Shown: in pieces, positions 1 to 8,061 of the stretch | How positions within the stretch are numbered: the stretch's first letter is position 1 | How the letters are laid out: each line of letters starts with the position of its first letter | NCBI GenBank assembly: GCA_963828505.1 | Contig: CAWHFM010000008.1 | Coordinates: forward strand, 45,873-109,872 | Length of the DNA: 64,000 nucleotides | Reading direction: 5' to 3' | From: Bog-473 sp963828505 | GTDB taxonomy: Bacteria; Actinomycetota; Acidimicrobiia; Acidimicrobiales; RAAP-2 | The notes under the pieces: generated by a model | Databases searched by the model: none | What the model was told of the DNA's origin: nothing | What the model saw: only the letters and a program-made list of their open reading frames with translations | Position numbers and translations under genes: made by a program

Positions 1-59
1 AGGAGCCGGACGGTGTGGGACCCGATGTAGCCGGCGCCGCCGGTCACGAGGACGGTCAT
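1..59 (-). CDS. NAD-dependent sugar epimerase, N-terminal fragment (GalE-like)
   Basis: The complement reads from an ATG at 59 into the window edge. The first 20 residues begin MTVLVTGGAGYIGSH, the Rossmann NAD-binding GGAGYIGSH motif typical of UDP-glucose 4-epimerase and related extended short-chain dehydrogenases. Such enzymes act in the cytoplasm on nucleotide sugars for cell-surface polymers. Only 19 codons plus two bases are present, so substrate cannot be assigned; GalE is the commonest owner of this exact N-terminus. The gene is divergent from the P450 operon, sharing the 60-235 intergenic region. Confidence 0.75.
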   Translation of the reverse strand, partial: MTVLVTGGAGYIGSHTVRL

Positions 60-156
60 GGACGTGGAGTCTCCCCGACAGCCCTGAGGCCGTGCCATCC
101 GGCGAGGCGGGTTCCGAGATGGCGCCGCCCCTGTCCCTTCCCAGCAGCCAAGACGG

Positions 157-186
157 TTGACCTCGGACCTGATCTGGACATAGCAT
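157..186 (+). promoter_or_regulatory. Sigma-70-like promoter of the P450 operon
   Basis: TTGACC at 157-162 and TAGCAT at 181-186 are separated by 18 bases, a good sigma-70-type pair. The predicted transcription start near 193 falls just before the palindrome at 194-212, the layout expected for repression. This supports translation from ATG 236 rather than the longer in-frame start at 185. Confidence 0.5.
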
Positions 187-193
187 GTCAGGC

Positions 194-212
194 ATCGGAC
201 AAACTGTCCGAT
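194..212. promoter_or_regulatory. Palindromic operator, probable TetR site
   Basis: Perfect 8-bp inverted arms ATCGGACA / TGTCCGAT surround a 3-base centre (AAC), 19 bp in all. It lies directly downstream of the predicted promoter and 24 bases before the P450 start. The operon's second gene encodes a TetR regulator, so autoregulation by this site is a simple inference. Confidence 0.6.
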
Positions 213-235
213 TCTTCAGAGGAGCTGTCCAGGCA

Positions 236-1471
236 ATGAGCACCTTGGCTGACCTGTCCCCCGTCGACCTGTCGGACTCCCGGTCCTTCGTCCCCGGCGT
301 GCCGCACGCCTGGCTGGCCCACCTGAGACGCCACGACCCGGTGCACTGGCAGGACGAACCCGGCGGGCCCGGTTTCTGGGCCGTGACCCGTTACGCGGAC
401 TGCGTCACGGTGAACCGGGACTATGAGCGTTTCAGCTCGGGCGCCAAGGGCGTGATGCCCTTCGAGCTCGGCGAAGAGGAGGTCGCTCAGCAGAGCTTGA
501 TGATGCTGAACATGGACCCTCCGCTCCACACGCGCTACCGGCGGCTGGTCAACAAGGGTTTCACTCCTCGCATGGTGCGCGATCTCGAGGCGAGCATCCA
601 CCGCTCGACGGACGCCATCATCGACCGGGTCATTGAGACGGGGCGCGCCGACTTCGTCACGGACATCGCGGCGGAGCTTCCCCTCCAGGTGATCGCCGAG
701 CTCCTCGGGGTGCCCGAGGCCGACCGGCACCGCATGTTCGACTGGTCCAACCGCATGGTGGGCAACGAGGACCCCGAATATCAGGACCAGGCCCACCTCG
801 CCCAGGAGGCGGCGATGGAGCTCTACGCCTACGCCTCCGAGCTCTTCGCCACGAAGCGGGCCGACCCCCACGAAGACCTCATGAGCGTGCTGACCACGGT
901 AGAGGTCGACGGCGAGAATCTCAGCGAGCTGGAACTCGAGCTGTTCTTCCTCTTGCTCACGGTGGCGGGGAACGAGACGACTCGCAACCTCATGTCGGGA
1001 GCCATGCACGCCTTCTTCGAGCACCCGGCCCAGTGGCGCCGCCTGCTGGACGACCGAAGCATCCTCCCCTCCGCGGTCGAGGAGATGCTCCGTTACGTGT
1101 CCCCGGTCATGAACTTCCGACGGACAGCCATGGTCGACGTCGTCCTGAGCGACACGCCGATCGCCGCCGGGGACAAGGTCGTCTTCTTCCACGTCTCGGC
1201 GAACCGGGACGAGGACGTCTTCGGCGACCCTGACACCTTCGATCTCACACGCGACCCCAATCCCCACGTCGGTTTCGGGGGCGGTGGGCCCCACTTCTGC
1301 CTCGGCGCCAACTTGGCCCGCCTCGAGATCCGGGTCATGTTCGAGCACCTGCTCGACCGCATGCCCGACATCCGGCAGGATGGCGAAATGCAACGCCTCC
1401 AGTCGCAGTTCATCAACGGGGTGAAGCACCTTCCTGTTGCCTTCTCACCCACGGCCCTCGTCGGCGGCTGA
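236..1471 (+). CDS. Cytochrome P450
   Basis: A 411-residue soluble bacterial P450, normal for the family. The I-helix carries AGNETT at residues 244-249 (oxygen activation), the K-helix ExxR is seen in EEMLRY, and the haem loop FGGGGPHFCLGANLARLE carries the thiolate ligand Cys355. The enzyme should monooxygenate a hydrophobic substrate; the style resembles actinobacterial lipid, steroid or terpenoid hydroxylases, but substrate is not readable from sequence. An in-frame start at 185 would place the operator inside the gene, so ATG 236 is preferred. It heads an operon with a TetR regulator (18-base gap) and an LLM oxidoreductase, suggesting a small inducible catabolic unit. Electron partners are not encoded nearby. 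Confidence 0.93.
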   Translation: MSTLADLSPVDLSDSRSFVPGVPHAWLAHLRRHDPVHWQDEPGGPGFWAVTRYADCVTVNRDYERFSSGAKGVMPFELGEEEVAQQSLMMLNMDPPLHTRYRRLVNKGFTPRMVRDLEASIHRSTDAIIDRVIETGRADFVTDIAAELPLQVIAELLGVPEADRHRMFDWSNRMVGNEDPEYQDQAHLAQEAAMELYAYASELFATKRADPHEDLMSVLTTVEVDGENLSELELELFFLLLTVAGNETTRNLMSGAMHAFFEHPAQWRRLLDDRSILPSAVEEMLRYVSPVMNFRRTAMVDVVLSDTPIAAGDKVVFFHVSANRDEDVFGDPDTFDLTRDPNPHVGFGGGGPHFCLGANLARLEIRVMFEHLLDRMPDIRQDGEMQRLQSQFINGVKHLPVAFSPTALVGG

Positions 1472-1489
1472 GAAGGACCGCCGATCACC

Positions 1490-2125
1490 ATGGTGCGGCG
1501 CGCACCCGATGCACTGAAGGACGTCATCCGGGATTTCCGGCGCGAGCAGATCATGGAGACCGCACGCCGGCTCTTCGGGGAGCGCGGGACGACCGAGGTC
1601 CCGATGGAGGAGATCGCGGCGGAAGCGGGGGTCGCCCGTTCCACCGTCTACGTCTACTTCGCCAATCGCGACGATCTGCTGCGGGCGAGCCTCGAGTCCC
1701 TGTACGAGCGGATGAAGGACACCGTTGTCCGCATCGCCGAGGACGCCACGGCGACCGAGCGCCTCCGCGAGCTCGTGCGGGGACTTCTCGAACGCATCGA
1801 CGAAAGCCCGGCCTTCTTCCGGCTGGCCATGGCGACCCAGTCGACCACGGCTGCCTCCGGCTCGGCCGCAGTTGGAGGCGCGCTCATGCTCATCGGCCTC
1901 GACATGATGCGCCTCATGGGCGACATCGTGGCGGCGGGCGTGGCCTCCGGGGAGCTGAGGGCCGACCTCGACGCGGACCGGACCGTCAACCTGATCGGCC
2001 AGCTGATCTTCGGCACGCTCTCCGTCCGCGCCGGTGAGCCCGAACCGGCTCCCGCCCAGCGCGCCGCCGACGAGATCTGCGAGTTCGTGCTCCGCGGGAT
2101 CGGCCGGCCGGAGGCGGGACGATGA
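1490..2125 (+). CDS. TetR/AcrR family transcriptional regulator
   Basis: A 211-residue one-component repressor. The N-terminal HTH spans about residues 17-65, with IAAEAGVARSTVYVYFANRD as the recognition-helix region. The C-terminal ligand-binding half is variable, as usual. It starts 18 bases after the P450 stop and its stop overlaps the next gene by ATGA, so the three genes are cotranscribed. The palindrome at 194-212 is its likely operator; the inducer is probably a substrate or product of the P450 or LLM enzyme. Confidence 0.93.
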   Translation: MVRRAPDALKDVIRDFRREQIMETARRLFGERGTTEVPMEEIAAEAGVARSTVYVYFANRDDLLRASLESLYERMKDTVVRIAEDATATERLRELVRGLLERIDESPAFFRLAMATQSTTAASGSAAVGGALMLIGLDMMRLMGDIVAAGVASGELRADLDADRTVNLIGQLIFGTLSVRAGEPEPAPAQRAADEICEFVLRGIGRPEAGR

Positions 2126-3000
2126 AGTTCGACCTCTGGGTGCCGACGGCGAGCCCGATGACGACGCACGCCATGCTCGACGCCCTTGCCACCGGTGCCG
2201 AGGAGCGGAGCATCAGCACGGTCTGGGTTGGCGAGCACGTGGTTCTCTTCGAGCGTTACGCCAGCAGTTACCCCTACTCCCAGGACGGCCGCATTCCGGC
2301 GCCTTCTGGCACGGGCCTGCTCGAGCCCATGGTGACGCTCGCCTACCTGGCGGCGCAGACGAGCACGGTACGACTCGGCACGGCCATGCTGTTGCTGCCG
2401 CAGCGCAACCCGGTCTACGTGGCGAAGGAGGTCTCGTCGCTGGACTGGCTCTCGGGCGGGCGGGTCGATCTCGGCATCGGCGTGGGCTGGCTCAAGGAGG
2501 AATTCGACGCCCTACAGGTGCCCTGGGAGCAGCGTGGCCGCCGCACCGACGAGTACGTCGAGGTTCTCCGCACTCTCTGGTGCGACGAAACGTCGTCGTA
2601 CCACGGCGAGACCTACGACCTACCTCGGTGCGAGATGTACCCCAAGCCGGTCCAGGATCCGCACCCTCCTCTCCACATCGGCGGCGAGACCCCGGCGGCG
2701 CTTCGTCGCGCCGCCCGGCTCGGCCAGGGCTGGCACACCTTCAACCGGACGCCCCAAGAGCTGTCGCAGGGCTTGCGCGAGCTCGACGTGCACCTCGAGG
2801 CGGCGGGTCGGCGACGCGAGGACCTGCGCATCACGGTCTGCCCGTACTTCAACCAGCTGACGCCCGAAGCGGTGGAGCAATACGCCGCGGCCGGGGCCGA
2901 CGCCGTGGCGGCCATGTTCTTCGCCTTCGGGCCGGATGAGGTCGAGAAGGCCCTCGACGACCTCGAACCGAGCCGGCAGGCGGCACTCGACGCGTCCTGA
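2122..3000 (+). CDS. LLM class F420-dependent oxidoreductase
   Basis: A 292-residue TIM-barrel luciferase-like monooxygenase-fold protein. The segments STVWVGEHVV near residue 34, RLGTAMLLLPQRNPV, and LSGGRVDLGIGVGWLKEEF are the classic LLM/F420 signature. Such enzymes use reduced deazaflavin F420 (or FMN) for hydride transfer or monooxygenation. Translation is coupled to tetR by an ATGA overlap. Its place in an operon with a P450 suggests a short oxidative pathway for a hydrophobic compound. The exact reaction is not assignable. Confidence 0.9.
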   Translation: MKFDLWVPTASPMTTHAMLDALATGAEERSISTVWVGEHVVLFERYASSYPYSQDGRIPAPSGTGLLEPMVTLAYLAAQTSTVRLGTAMLLLPQRNPVYVAKEVSSLDWLSGGRVDLGIGVGWLKEEFDALQVPWEQRGRRTDEYVEVLRTLWCDETSSYHGETYDLPRCEMYPKPVQDPHPPLHIGGETPAALRRAARLGQGWHTFNRTPQELSQGLRELDVHLEAAGRRREDLRITVCPYFNQLTPEAVEQYAAAGADAVAAMFFAFGPDEVEKALDDLEPSRQAALDAS

Positions 3001-3033
3001 CCAGGAACTCCGGCGCATGTAGGACCGCCTCGG

Positions 3034-3067
3034 AACCACCCAACGGCGGATCGAAACCACCCAACGG
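3034..3067. repeat. 13-bp direct repeat at 21-bp spacing
   Basis: AACCACCCAACGG occurs at 3034-3046 and 3055-3067, exactly 21 bp apart, two helical turns. This phasing is typical of tandem regulator binding sites. It lies in the 415-base gap before the two-component genes (3001-3415); no coding signal is seen in the gap. Confidence 0.4.
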
Positions 3068-3252
3068 ATCGAAGAGGATCGGGAAAAGTCGAAGACAACG
3101 TTCCATTCGACCTGCCGGTCCCTCGGGCAACGCAGGGTGCGCTGCTGCTCGGGGCGGAACAACCCGCTCCCCTGCGCCGCCCGAAGTCCTTGGCATCAGA
3201 GAAGTTACGGCTGCGCCGCCACTCGGGACAGTGGCCGAAGGAATGATCCACG

Positions 3253-3288
3253 GCTCCTTCGCTCATCCTTGGGGATGAGAGAAGGAGC
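3253..3288 (+). terminator. Long hairpin, possible terminator of the P450 operon
   Basis: Arms GCTCCTTC and CTCATCC pair with GGATGAG and GAAGGAGC around a TTGG loop, with one G/A mismatch in the middle: 15 paired bases in all. No U-tract follows, so it would be an actinobacterial tail-less terminator or a structured leader. It sits about 250 bases past the LLM stop and 128 before the kinase start. Confidence 0.45.
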
Positions 3289-3415
3289 TGGAAGGGTCCG
3301 GATCCGACGGCACGCGACAGGGCAGACGCCTAGGCCCGCGGATCCGGTTGAGCCGGGTTGGGCCTAGCATGGCGGGTGGACGCCCGGGTCCACCGACCCG
3401 GGACCGACCGAACCG

Positions 3416-4834
3416 ATGACGGCAGCCCATCGCGCCACCGAGCGGCCCCCGCCCCAGCTTGCCGGGACGGACCGGGGCGATCCGGACCTCATGCTCGACC
3501 GGTGGCGGTTCTGGGAGCGCATTCGCGCCCTCGACCGGCGTTACTCCACCTACGTGGACCTGGCGCTCGCCACGGCGATCTTCGCCCTCTCCGCGTGGTG
3601 GGTGTTTCACGACGACCTGTCGAAGACCGATCTGTGGTTCTCGGCCGCCCTCGCGTTTCCGCTGGTGCTGCGCCGACGCTGGCCGGTCCCCGTCTTCGCC
3701 GTGATTGCCGCGGTCGCGTTGACGCAGTGGTTCGTAACGGCGCCGCTGCCCTCGGACGCCGCGCTCCTTGTCGCGGTCTGCACCGTGGCCGCGAGCTCAC
3801 GCTGGGTCTGGGTCCTCGCCTGCGCCGCCATCCTCGAAACCGGGATCGTCATGGCCACCGTGCGCTGGATTCCGACGGGCAGCGACCTCGAGTCGCTCGT
3901 CTACCTGACGGGGTTGGCCTTCACGGCCCTGCTGGCGGGCGTCGTGATTCGCGCCGTACGCAGTCAGTTCCGATGGTTGGCCGAACGGGCCGAGCGGCTC
4001 GAACGCGAGCGCGACCAGCAGGCGTCGCTGGCCGCGGCTGCGGAGCGGGCCCGCATCGCGCGTGAGATGCACGACGTCGTCTCGCACAACATCCAGGTGA
4101 TGGTGACTCTGGCCGACGGCGCCGCCGCGGCGACGAGGTCCGACCCGTCCCGGGCCGCCGATGTCATGTCCGAGGTGTCCGGCACCGGCCGCGAGGCCCT
4201 GACCGACATGCGTCGGATGCTCGGAGTACTGCGTGAAGACCCGGCAGCAGGGCGACCGGTTGCCGGCCCGCCTGCACCCGCGCGCCAGGGAACCGGGCCG
4301 CCACCGACGCCGGGGCACGACCCGGCCGGTGACGCGAACGGATCCGGCGCCAGGTCTTCCACCCACCCCGAGAAGGACGATGCCGGTACGCCGTATGCGC
4401 CGCAGCCCGGTTTGGCCGAGCTCGAAGCGCTCGTCGACCGCGTCCGGGGAACCGGACTGCGCGTCACGCTCGAACGGGCCGGCCGATCCTTCGAGCTCTC
4501 CGCGGCCGCCGAGCTGACCGTCTACCGGCTGGTACAAGAGGCGCTCACCAATGCCCTGAAGCACGCGGAATCGCCGGAGTCGGTCGAGGTTCGACTCGAC
4601 TTCGACGACCCCGACATCACGGTGCGGGTGATCGACGACGGACGCGTCGGCGTGCTGGCCACCGGGTACGAGTTGCAGACGACGACGGCGGGCATGGGAA
4701 GCGGGCATGGGCTCTCGGGTATGGCCGAGCGCACCACTGCCTTCGGGGGAACGCTCGAAGCGGGGCCGATGCACGGCGGCGGGTGGAAGGTCTCGGCCAC
4801 GTTGCGACGCTGCCGGACCCCACCGGTGCGGTGA
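3416..4834 (+). CDS. Two-component sensor histidine kinase (HisKA_3 / NarL partner type)
   Basis: A 472-residue membrane kinase. The N-terminal half (about 40-185) holds four or more hydrophobic segments and no clear extracellular sensor domain. The dimerisation box REMHDVVSHNIQ carries the phospho-accepting His219. The ATPase domain shows the N-box region QEALTNALKH and a GHGLSGMAER loop; a proline/glycine-rich linker of about 50 residues separates the two. This is the DesK/LiaS-like architecture that pairs with LuxR-type regulators, and such a regulator follows by a GTGA overlap. Another possible start is ATG 3491. The stimulus, perhaps membrane state, is unknown. Confidence 0.92.
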   Translation: MTAAHRATERPPPQLAGTDRGDPDLMLDRWRFWERIRALDRRYSTYVDLALATAIFALSAWWVFHDDLSKTDLWFSAALAFPLVLRRRWPVPVFAVIAAVALTQWFVTAPLPSDAALLVAVCTVAASSRWVWVLACAAILETGIVMATVRWIPTGSDLESLVYLTGLAFTALLAGVVIRAVRSQFRWLAERAERLERERDQQASLAAAAERARIAREMHDVVSHNIQVMVTLADGAAAATRSDPSRAADVMSEVSGTGREALTDMRRMLGVLREDPAAGRPVAGPPAPARQGTGPPPTPGHDPAGDANGSGARSSTHPEKDDAGTPYAPQPGLAELEALVDRVRGTGLRVTLERAGRSFELSAAAELTVYRLVQEALTNALKHAESPESVEVRLDFDDPDITVRVIDDGRVGVLATGYELQTTTAGMGSGHGLSGMAERTTAFGGTLEAGPMHGGGWKVSATLRRCRTPPVR

Positions 4835-5514
4835 CGATCCGCATCGTCCTCGCCGACGATCAGGGCCTCCTGCGCAAGGGATTCCGTATGATCCTCGAGG
4901 CCGAGACCGGCATGGAGATCGTGGGAGAAGCGGCCGACGGCCAGGACGCCGTGCGCCTCGCTCGCCTCTACGTCCCCGACGTGGTCCTCATGGACGTACG
5001 CATGCCGGTGCTCGACGGGATCGAAGCCACACGCGCCATCGCCACGGAAGGGGATGCCACCCGAGTGCTCATCCTCACCACGTTCGACCTCGACGAGTAC
5101 GCCTTCGGCGCTCTGCGCGCCGGCGCTAGCGGGTTCCTGCTCAAAGACGTTCCGCCCACCGAACTGGTTGCCGCCATTCGGACGGTGGCCCGTGGCGACG
5201 CTGTCGTCTCGCCGCGGATCACCCGGCGCCTCCTCGAAGAGTACGCCCACCAGCTGCCGGACCTTTCGGACGGCGCCCGGGTGGGTCCCGGTGGCGAACA
5301 GCTGGCGGTCGCCGGGCTGACCGAGCGCGAGCACGAGGTGCTGCTCCTCGTCGCAGAAGGGCTCTCCAACGCCGAGATCGCCGAGCGGCTCTTCGTCTCC
5401 GAGGCGACGGTGAAGTCGCACGTCGGCCGCCTCCTGGCGAAGCTGGGACTCCGAGATCGGGTCCAGGCGGTGGTCTTCGCCTTCCAATCGGGACTGGTCA
5501 AGCCCTCGGCGTAG
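4831..5514 (+). CDS. LuxR/NarL family response regulator
   Basis: A 227-residue regulator read from GTG 4831, which overlaps the kinase stop (GTGA). The receiver domain begins IRIVLADDQ; the phosphorylation site is Asp55 in VVLMDVRMPVLDG, with a conserved Lys in GFLLKDVPP. The C-terminal LuxR HTH (about 158-220) contains LTEREHEVLLLVAEGLSNAEI. It would bind DNA as a dimer after phosphorylation by the upstream kinase. Longer in-frame starts upstream would overlap the kinase and lack receiver homology. Confidence 0.93.
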   Translation: MTIRIVLADDQGLLRKGFRMILEAETGMEIVGEAADGQDAVRLARLYVPDVVLMDVRMPVLDGIEATRAIATEGDATRVLILTTFDLDEYAFGALRAGASGFLLKDVPPTELVAAIRTVARGDAVVSPRITRRLLEEYAHQLPDLSDGARVGPGGEQLAVAGLTEREHEVLLLVAEGLSNAEIAERLFVSEATVKSHVGRLLAKLGLRDRVQAVVFAFQSGLVKPSA

Positions 5515-5588
5515 GCGTGTGACCTGGCCGTTCCACGTCGGGACCGGCGGCCAATACGCTTCGGCTGCGTGTGGAGCTCCTCTTTGCG

Positions 5589-7217
5589 ATGACCGCCCCG
5601 GACACCGCCGTCGGCGCCTTCAGCGACACCGGGCCGTGGGTCGTCGAACTCGATGCCATGCGTTGGCGCCGCACGACGGCCGCGCTCCGCGCCGGGCTCG
5701 CCGCGTCGCTGCCCTATCTGGTCCGCCCGCGGATGGTGCCACCCGGCGCCCGAGTCGTCACGACGATCCGCCACCTCGGTGGCGCACTCGGCCTGTGGTA
5801 CGTCGGGGAGAGGCGCTCCGGCGGCACGACGTCGGTGGCCGGGATCTCGCGCCGGCTACGGGTGGCAGCCGAGAGGCTCGGGCCGACCTACATCAAGCTC
5901 GGCCAGATCGTGGCTTCGGGCGAGGGCATCTTCCCGCCTGAGCTCGTCGCCGAGTTCAAGTGGTGCCGAGACGAGGTGCCCGCCGAGCCCTGGGCGGCGG
6001 TCGAGCGGGTCCTGGTCGAGGAGCTCCGGCGCCCCATAGGCGAGGTGTTCGCCTCGGTGGAGCGGGTCCCGGTCGCCGCGGCGTCCATCGCTCAGGTGCA
6101 CGCGGCACGCCTCGTCGACGGGACGCCCGTCGTCGTGAAGGTGCAGCGACCGCAGGTGGCGCGGCGCGTCACACAGGACCTGGCGGTGATGGCCTGGCTC
6201 GCACCGCATCTGATCGGGCGGATCCCGGTGTCGGCGCTCGCCAACCCTCCGGCGCTCGTCGAGCTCTTCGCCGAGACGATCACCGAAGAGCTCGACTTCA
6301 GACTCGAGGCTGAGAACATGCTCGACATCGCCATGTCGTTCGCCGCGCTCGGCCAGCGCGACTTCGTGGTGCCGCGACCCCACCCGACGTTGGTGACGCG
6401 CCGCATGCTGGTCATGGAGCGACTGGAGGGTTTCCGGTTCTCCGACGTCAGCGGCATGCGCTCGGCCGGCATCGACACGGACGCTGTCGTGCGCGCCGGC
6501 ATGATCGGGTTCCTCGAGGGCGCATTGATGCACGGCATCTTTCACGGCGACCTGCACGCAGGCAACCTCTTCGTCCTGTCGAGCGGGAAGATCGCGCTAC
6601 TCGACTTCGGCATCACCGGACGCTTGACCGAGGCGAAACGGCTGGCCCTGCTCTCCATGCTCGTGGGCGCATCCAACAACGACGTGCCGGCACAGGTGGC
6701 GGCGATGCGCGACCTGGGGGCGCTGCCCGACGACGTGGACGTCGAGCACGTCATCGCGCAGCTCGGCCTCGACCGGCCGCCCATCGACCCCACCCAGCTC
6801 AGCCCGGAGGAGCTCGTGGCCGAGATGCAGCGGTCCATCAAGGCGCTCCTCGCCCTGGGAGCGCGCATGCCGAAGGAGCTGGTGCTGTTCGTGAAGAACA
6901 TGGTGTTCCTCGACGGGGCCATCGCCTCGCTCGCTCCGGACATCGACCTCTTCGCCGAGATCGAGTCGATCGCCCTGATGTTCGCCCAGAAGCACGGGGA
7001 GCGCATCGTGACCCAGCTCGGCCTCGAGGGCGACGCGGCCTGGGCCCCCGACATGACCGGGATCCGGGCCGGATTCGGACTCGACGACTCGACGCCGAGC
7101 CTCACCCACCGCGAGCTGCAGGCCCGCCGGGCGGAGGTACGCGAGAAGTTCGAGGACCCCGGGTTCCGCGGGCGGCGGGCCCGCCGCGGGCTGCGCCGCC
7201 GCGTGCGGGGCACATAG
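5589..7217 (+). CDS. ABC1/UbiB-family atypical kinase-like protein
   Basis: A protein of about 542 residues with all UbiB hallmarks: the KLGQ motif (Lys103) in YIKLGQIVASGEGIF, the alanine-rich AAASIAQVHAA loop replacing the glycine-rich loop, FHGDLHAGNLFV as catalytic loop, and LLDFGITGRL with Asp339 as the metal-binding DFG. Family members are ATPases supporting quinone or isoprenoid lipid handling at the membrane. The C-terminus is Arg-rich (RGRRARRGLRRRVRGT). A GTG at 5571 is an alternative start. It is 74 bases beyond the response regulator, perhaps under its control. Confidence 0.9.
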   Translation: MTAPDTAVGAFSDTGPWVVELDAMRWRRTTAALRAGLAASLPYLVRPRMVPPGARVVTTIRHLGGALGLWYVGERRSGGTTSVAGISRRLRVAAERLGPTYIKLGQIVASGEGIFPPELVAEFKWCRDEVPAEPWAAVERVLVEELRRPIGEVFASVERVPVAAASIAQVHAARLVDGTPVVVKVQRPQVARRVTQDLAVMAWLAPHLIGRIPVSALANPPALVELFAETITEELDFRLEAENMLDIAMSFAALGQRDFVVPRPHPTLVTRRMLVMERLEGFRFSDVSGMRSAGIDTDAVVRAGMIGFLEGALMHGIFHGDLHAGNLFVLSSGKIALLDFGITGRLTEAKRLALLSMLVGASNNDVPAQVAAMRDLGALPDDVDVEHVIAQLGLDRPPIDPTQLSPEELVAEMQRSIKALLALGARMPKELVLFVKNMVFLDGAIASLAPDIDLFAEIESIALMFAQKHGERIVTQLGLEGDAAWAPDMTGIRAGFGLDDSTPSLTHRELQARRAEVREKFEDPGFRGRRARRGLRRRVRGT

Positions 7218-7322
7218 CGATCGACGGCGCCACCCAGCGAGCGCTCGACGCCTGGAGCGACGCTCCGGCCGGACCGGTCCGGGATCCCGGCCATCGCGCT
7301 GGGCCGGTGGGAAGCTAGCGAG

Positions 7323-7760
7323 GTGGCAACGATCAGAGCGCTCGACGCCGAGGACTGGGAGGACTGGCGGGCGCTGTGGGCCGGCTACCTCGACTTCTAC
7401 CGGGCCGAGCTGCGTGACGAAACCAGCCGGTCGACCTTCGAGCGGCTCTGCGCCGGGACCGAGGCCATGTTCGGCCTGCTCGCCGTCGACGACGCCGGGC
7501 GGGGCATCGGCCTGGCCAATTGCGTCGTGCACCCTTCGACCTGGTCGCGTCGGCCGAAGTGCTATCTCGAGGACCTGTTCGTCGCGCCGACAGCGCGGGG
7601 CGGCGACGTCGGGCGGGCGCTGTTGGAGGCGGTGAAGCAAGCCGCGACCGAGCGGGCGGCCGACCAGGTCTACTGGCACACCCAGCAGTACAACGGCCGG
7701 GCTCGCTCGCTCTACGACACCGTGGGACGGCCGACGTCGTTCGTGGTCTACGAGATGTGA
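7323..7760 (+). CDS. GNAT family N-acetyltransferase
   Basis: A 145-residue acetyl-CoA-dependent acyltransferase. Motif A is visible as LEDLFVAPTARGGDVGRALLEA (the usual R/QxxGxG/A read here as RGGDVG), and the C-terminal beta strand region WHTQQYNGRARSLYDTVG matches small-molecule or protein N-acetyltransferases. GTG 7323 is the only reasonable start. Its stop overlaps the remnant PIN reading frame. The substrate is unknown. Confidence 0.88.
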   Translation: MATIRALDAEDWEDWRALWAGYLDFYRAELRDETSRSTFERLCAGTEAMFGLLAVDDAGRGIGLANCVVHPSTWSRRPKCYLEDLFVAPTARGGDVGRALLEAVKQAATERAADQVYWHTQQYNGRARSLYDTVGRPTSFVVYEM

Positions 7761-7909
7761 ACGCGGTCGTGGCGATCGCGACCGCCGAGCATCTCGGTGC
7801 GCGACGCCACCTGACCACGGATCGGCGGTTCGGACTGGTTACGCCCTTGGCGGAAGTCGCCGCCCCGGGGTTCGACGGGACCGTCGGCACTGAGACACCC
7901 TTCCCGTAG
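7757..7909 (+). pseudogene. PIN-domain (VapC-like toxin) C-terminal remnant
   Basis: This frame starts at a GTG overlapping the GNAT stop and gives 50 codons. The segment AVVAIATAEHLGA followed by LTTDRRFGLV matches the last helix and the TxDxxF strand of PIN ribonucleases, where these acidic residues complete the metal site. The N-terminal two thirds with the first catalytic Asp are absent, and no antitoxin gene is adjacent. I read it as a decayed vapC fragment, not a functional toxin. Confidence 0.6.
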
Positions 7910-7936
7910 GGTCTCGGTGATGCTCATTCGCGACTC

Positions 7937-7960
7937 ACGGGACGGTCGGGCCCGTCCCGT
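7937..7960. terminator. GC-rich hairpin
   Basis: ACGGGACGG (7937-7945) pairs perfectly with CCGTCCCGT (7952-7960) around a 6-base loop. It lies between the PIN remnant and the methyltransferase and could end transcription from the GNAT gene. No T-run follows. Confidence 0.45.
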
Positions 7961-8061
7961 TCACCCGGACGACCCGGACGGACGGGACGGTTCTCGGCCC
8001 CGGGGCTGTTCACGACGGATCCCGGGCCCTGCGCCGGACGCCCGGTAGCGTCGGCCGGACC

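Noticed and set aside
188..1429. Long minus-strand open frame opposite the P450
   Set aside because: The P450 frame has all family motifs; the antisense frame is His/Val/Glu-rich with no recognisable domain, as expected in high-GC DNA.
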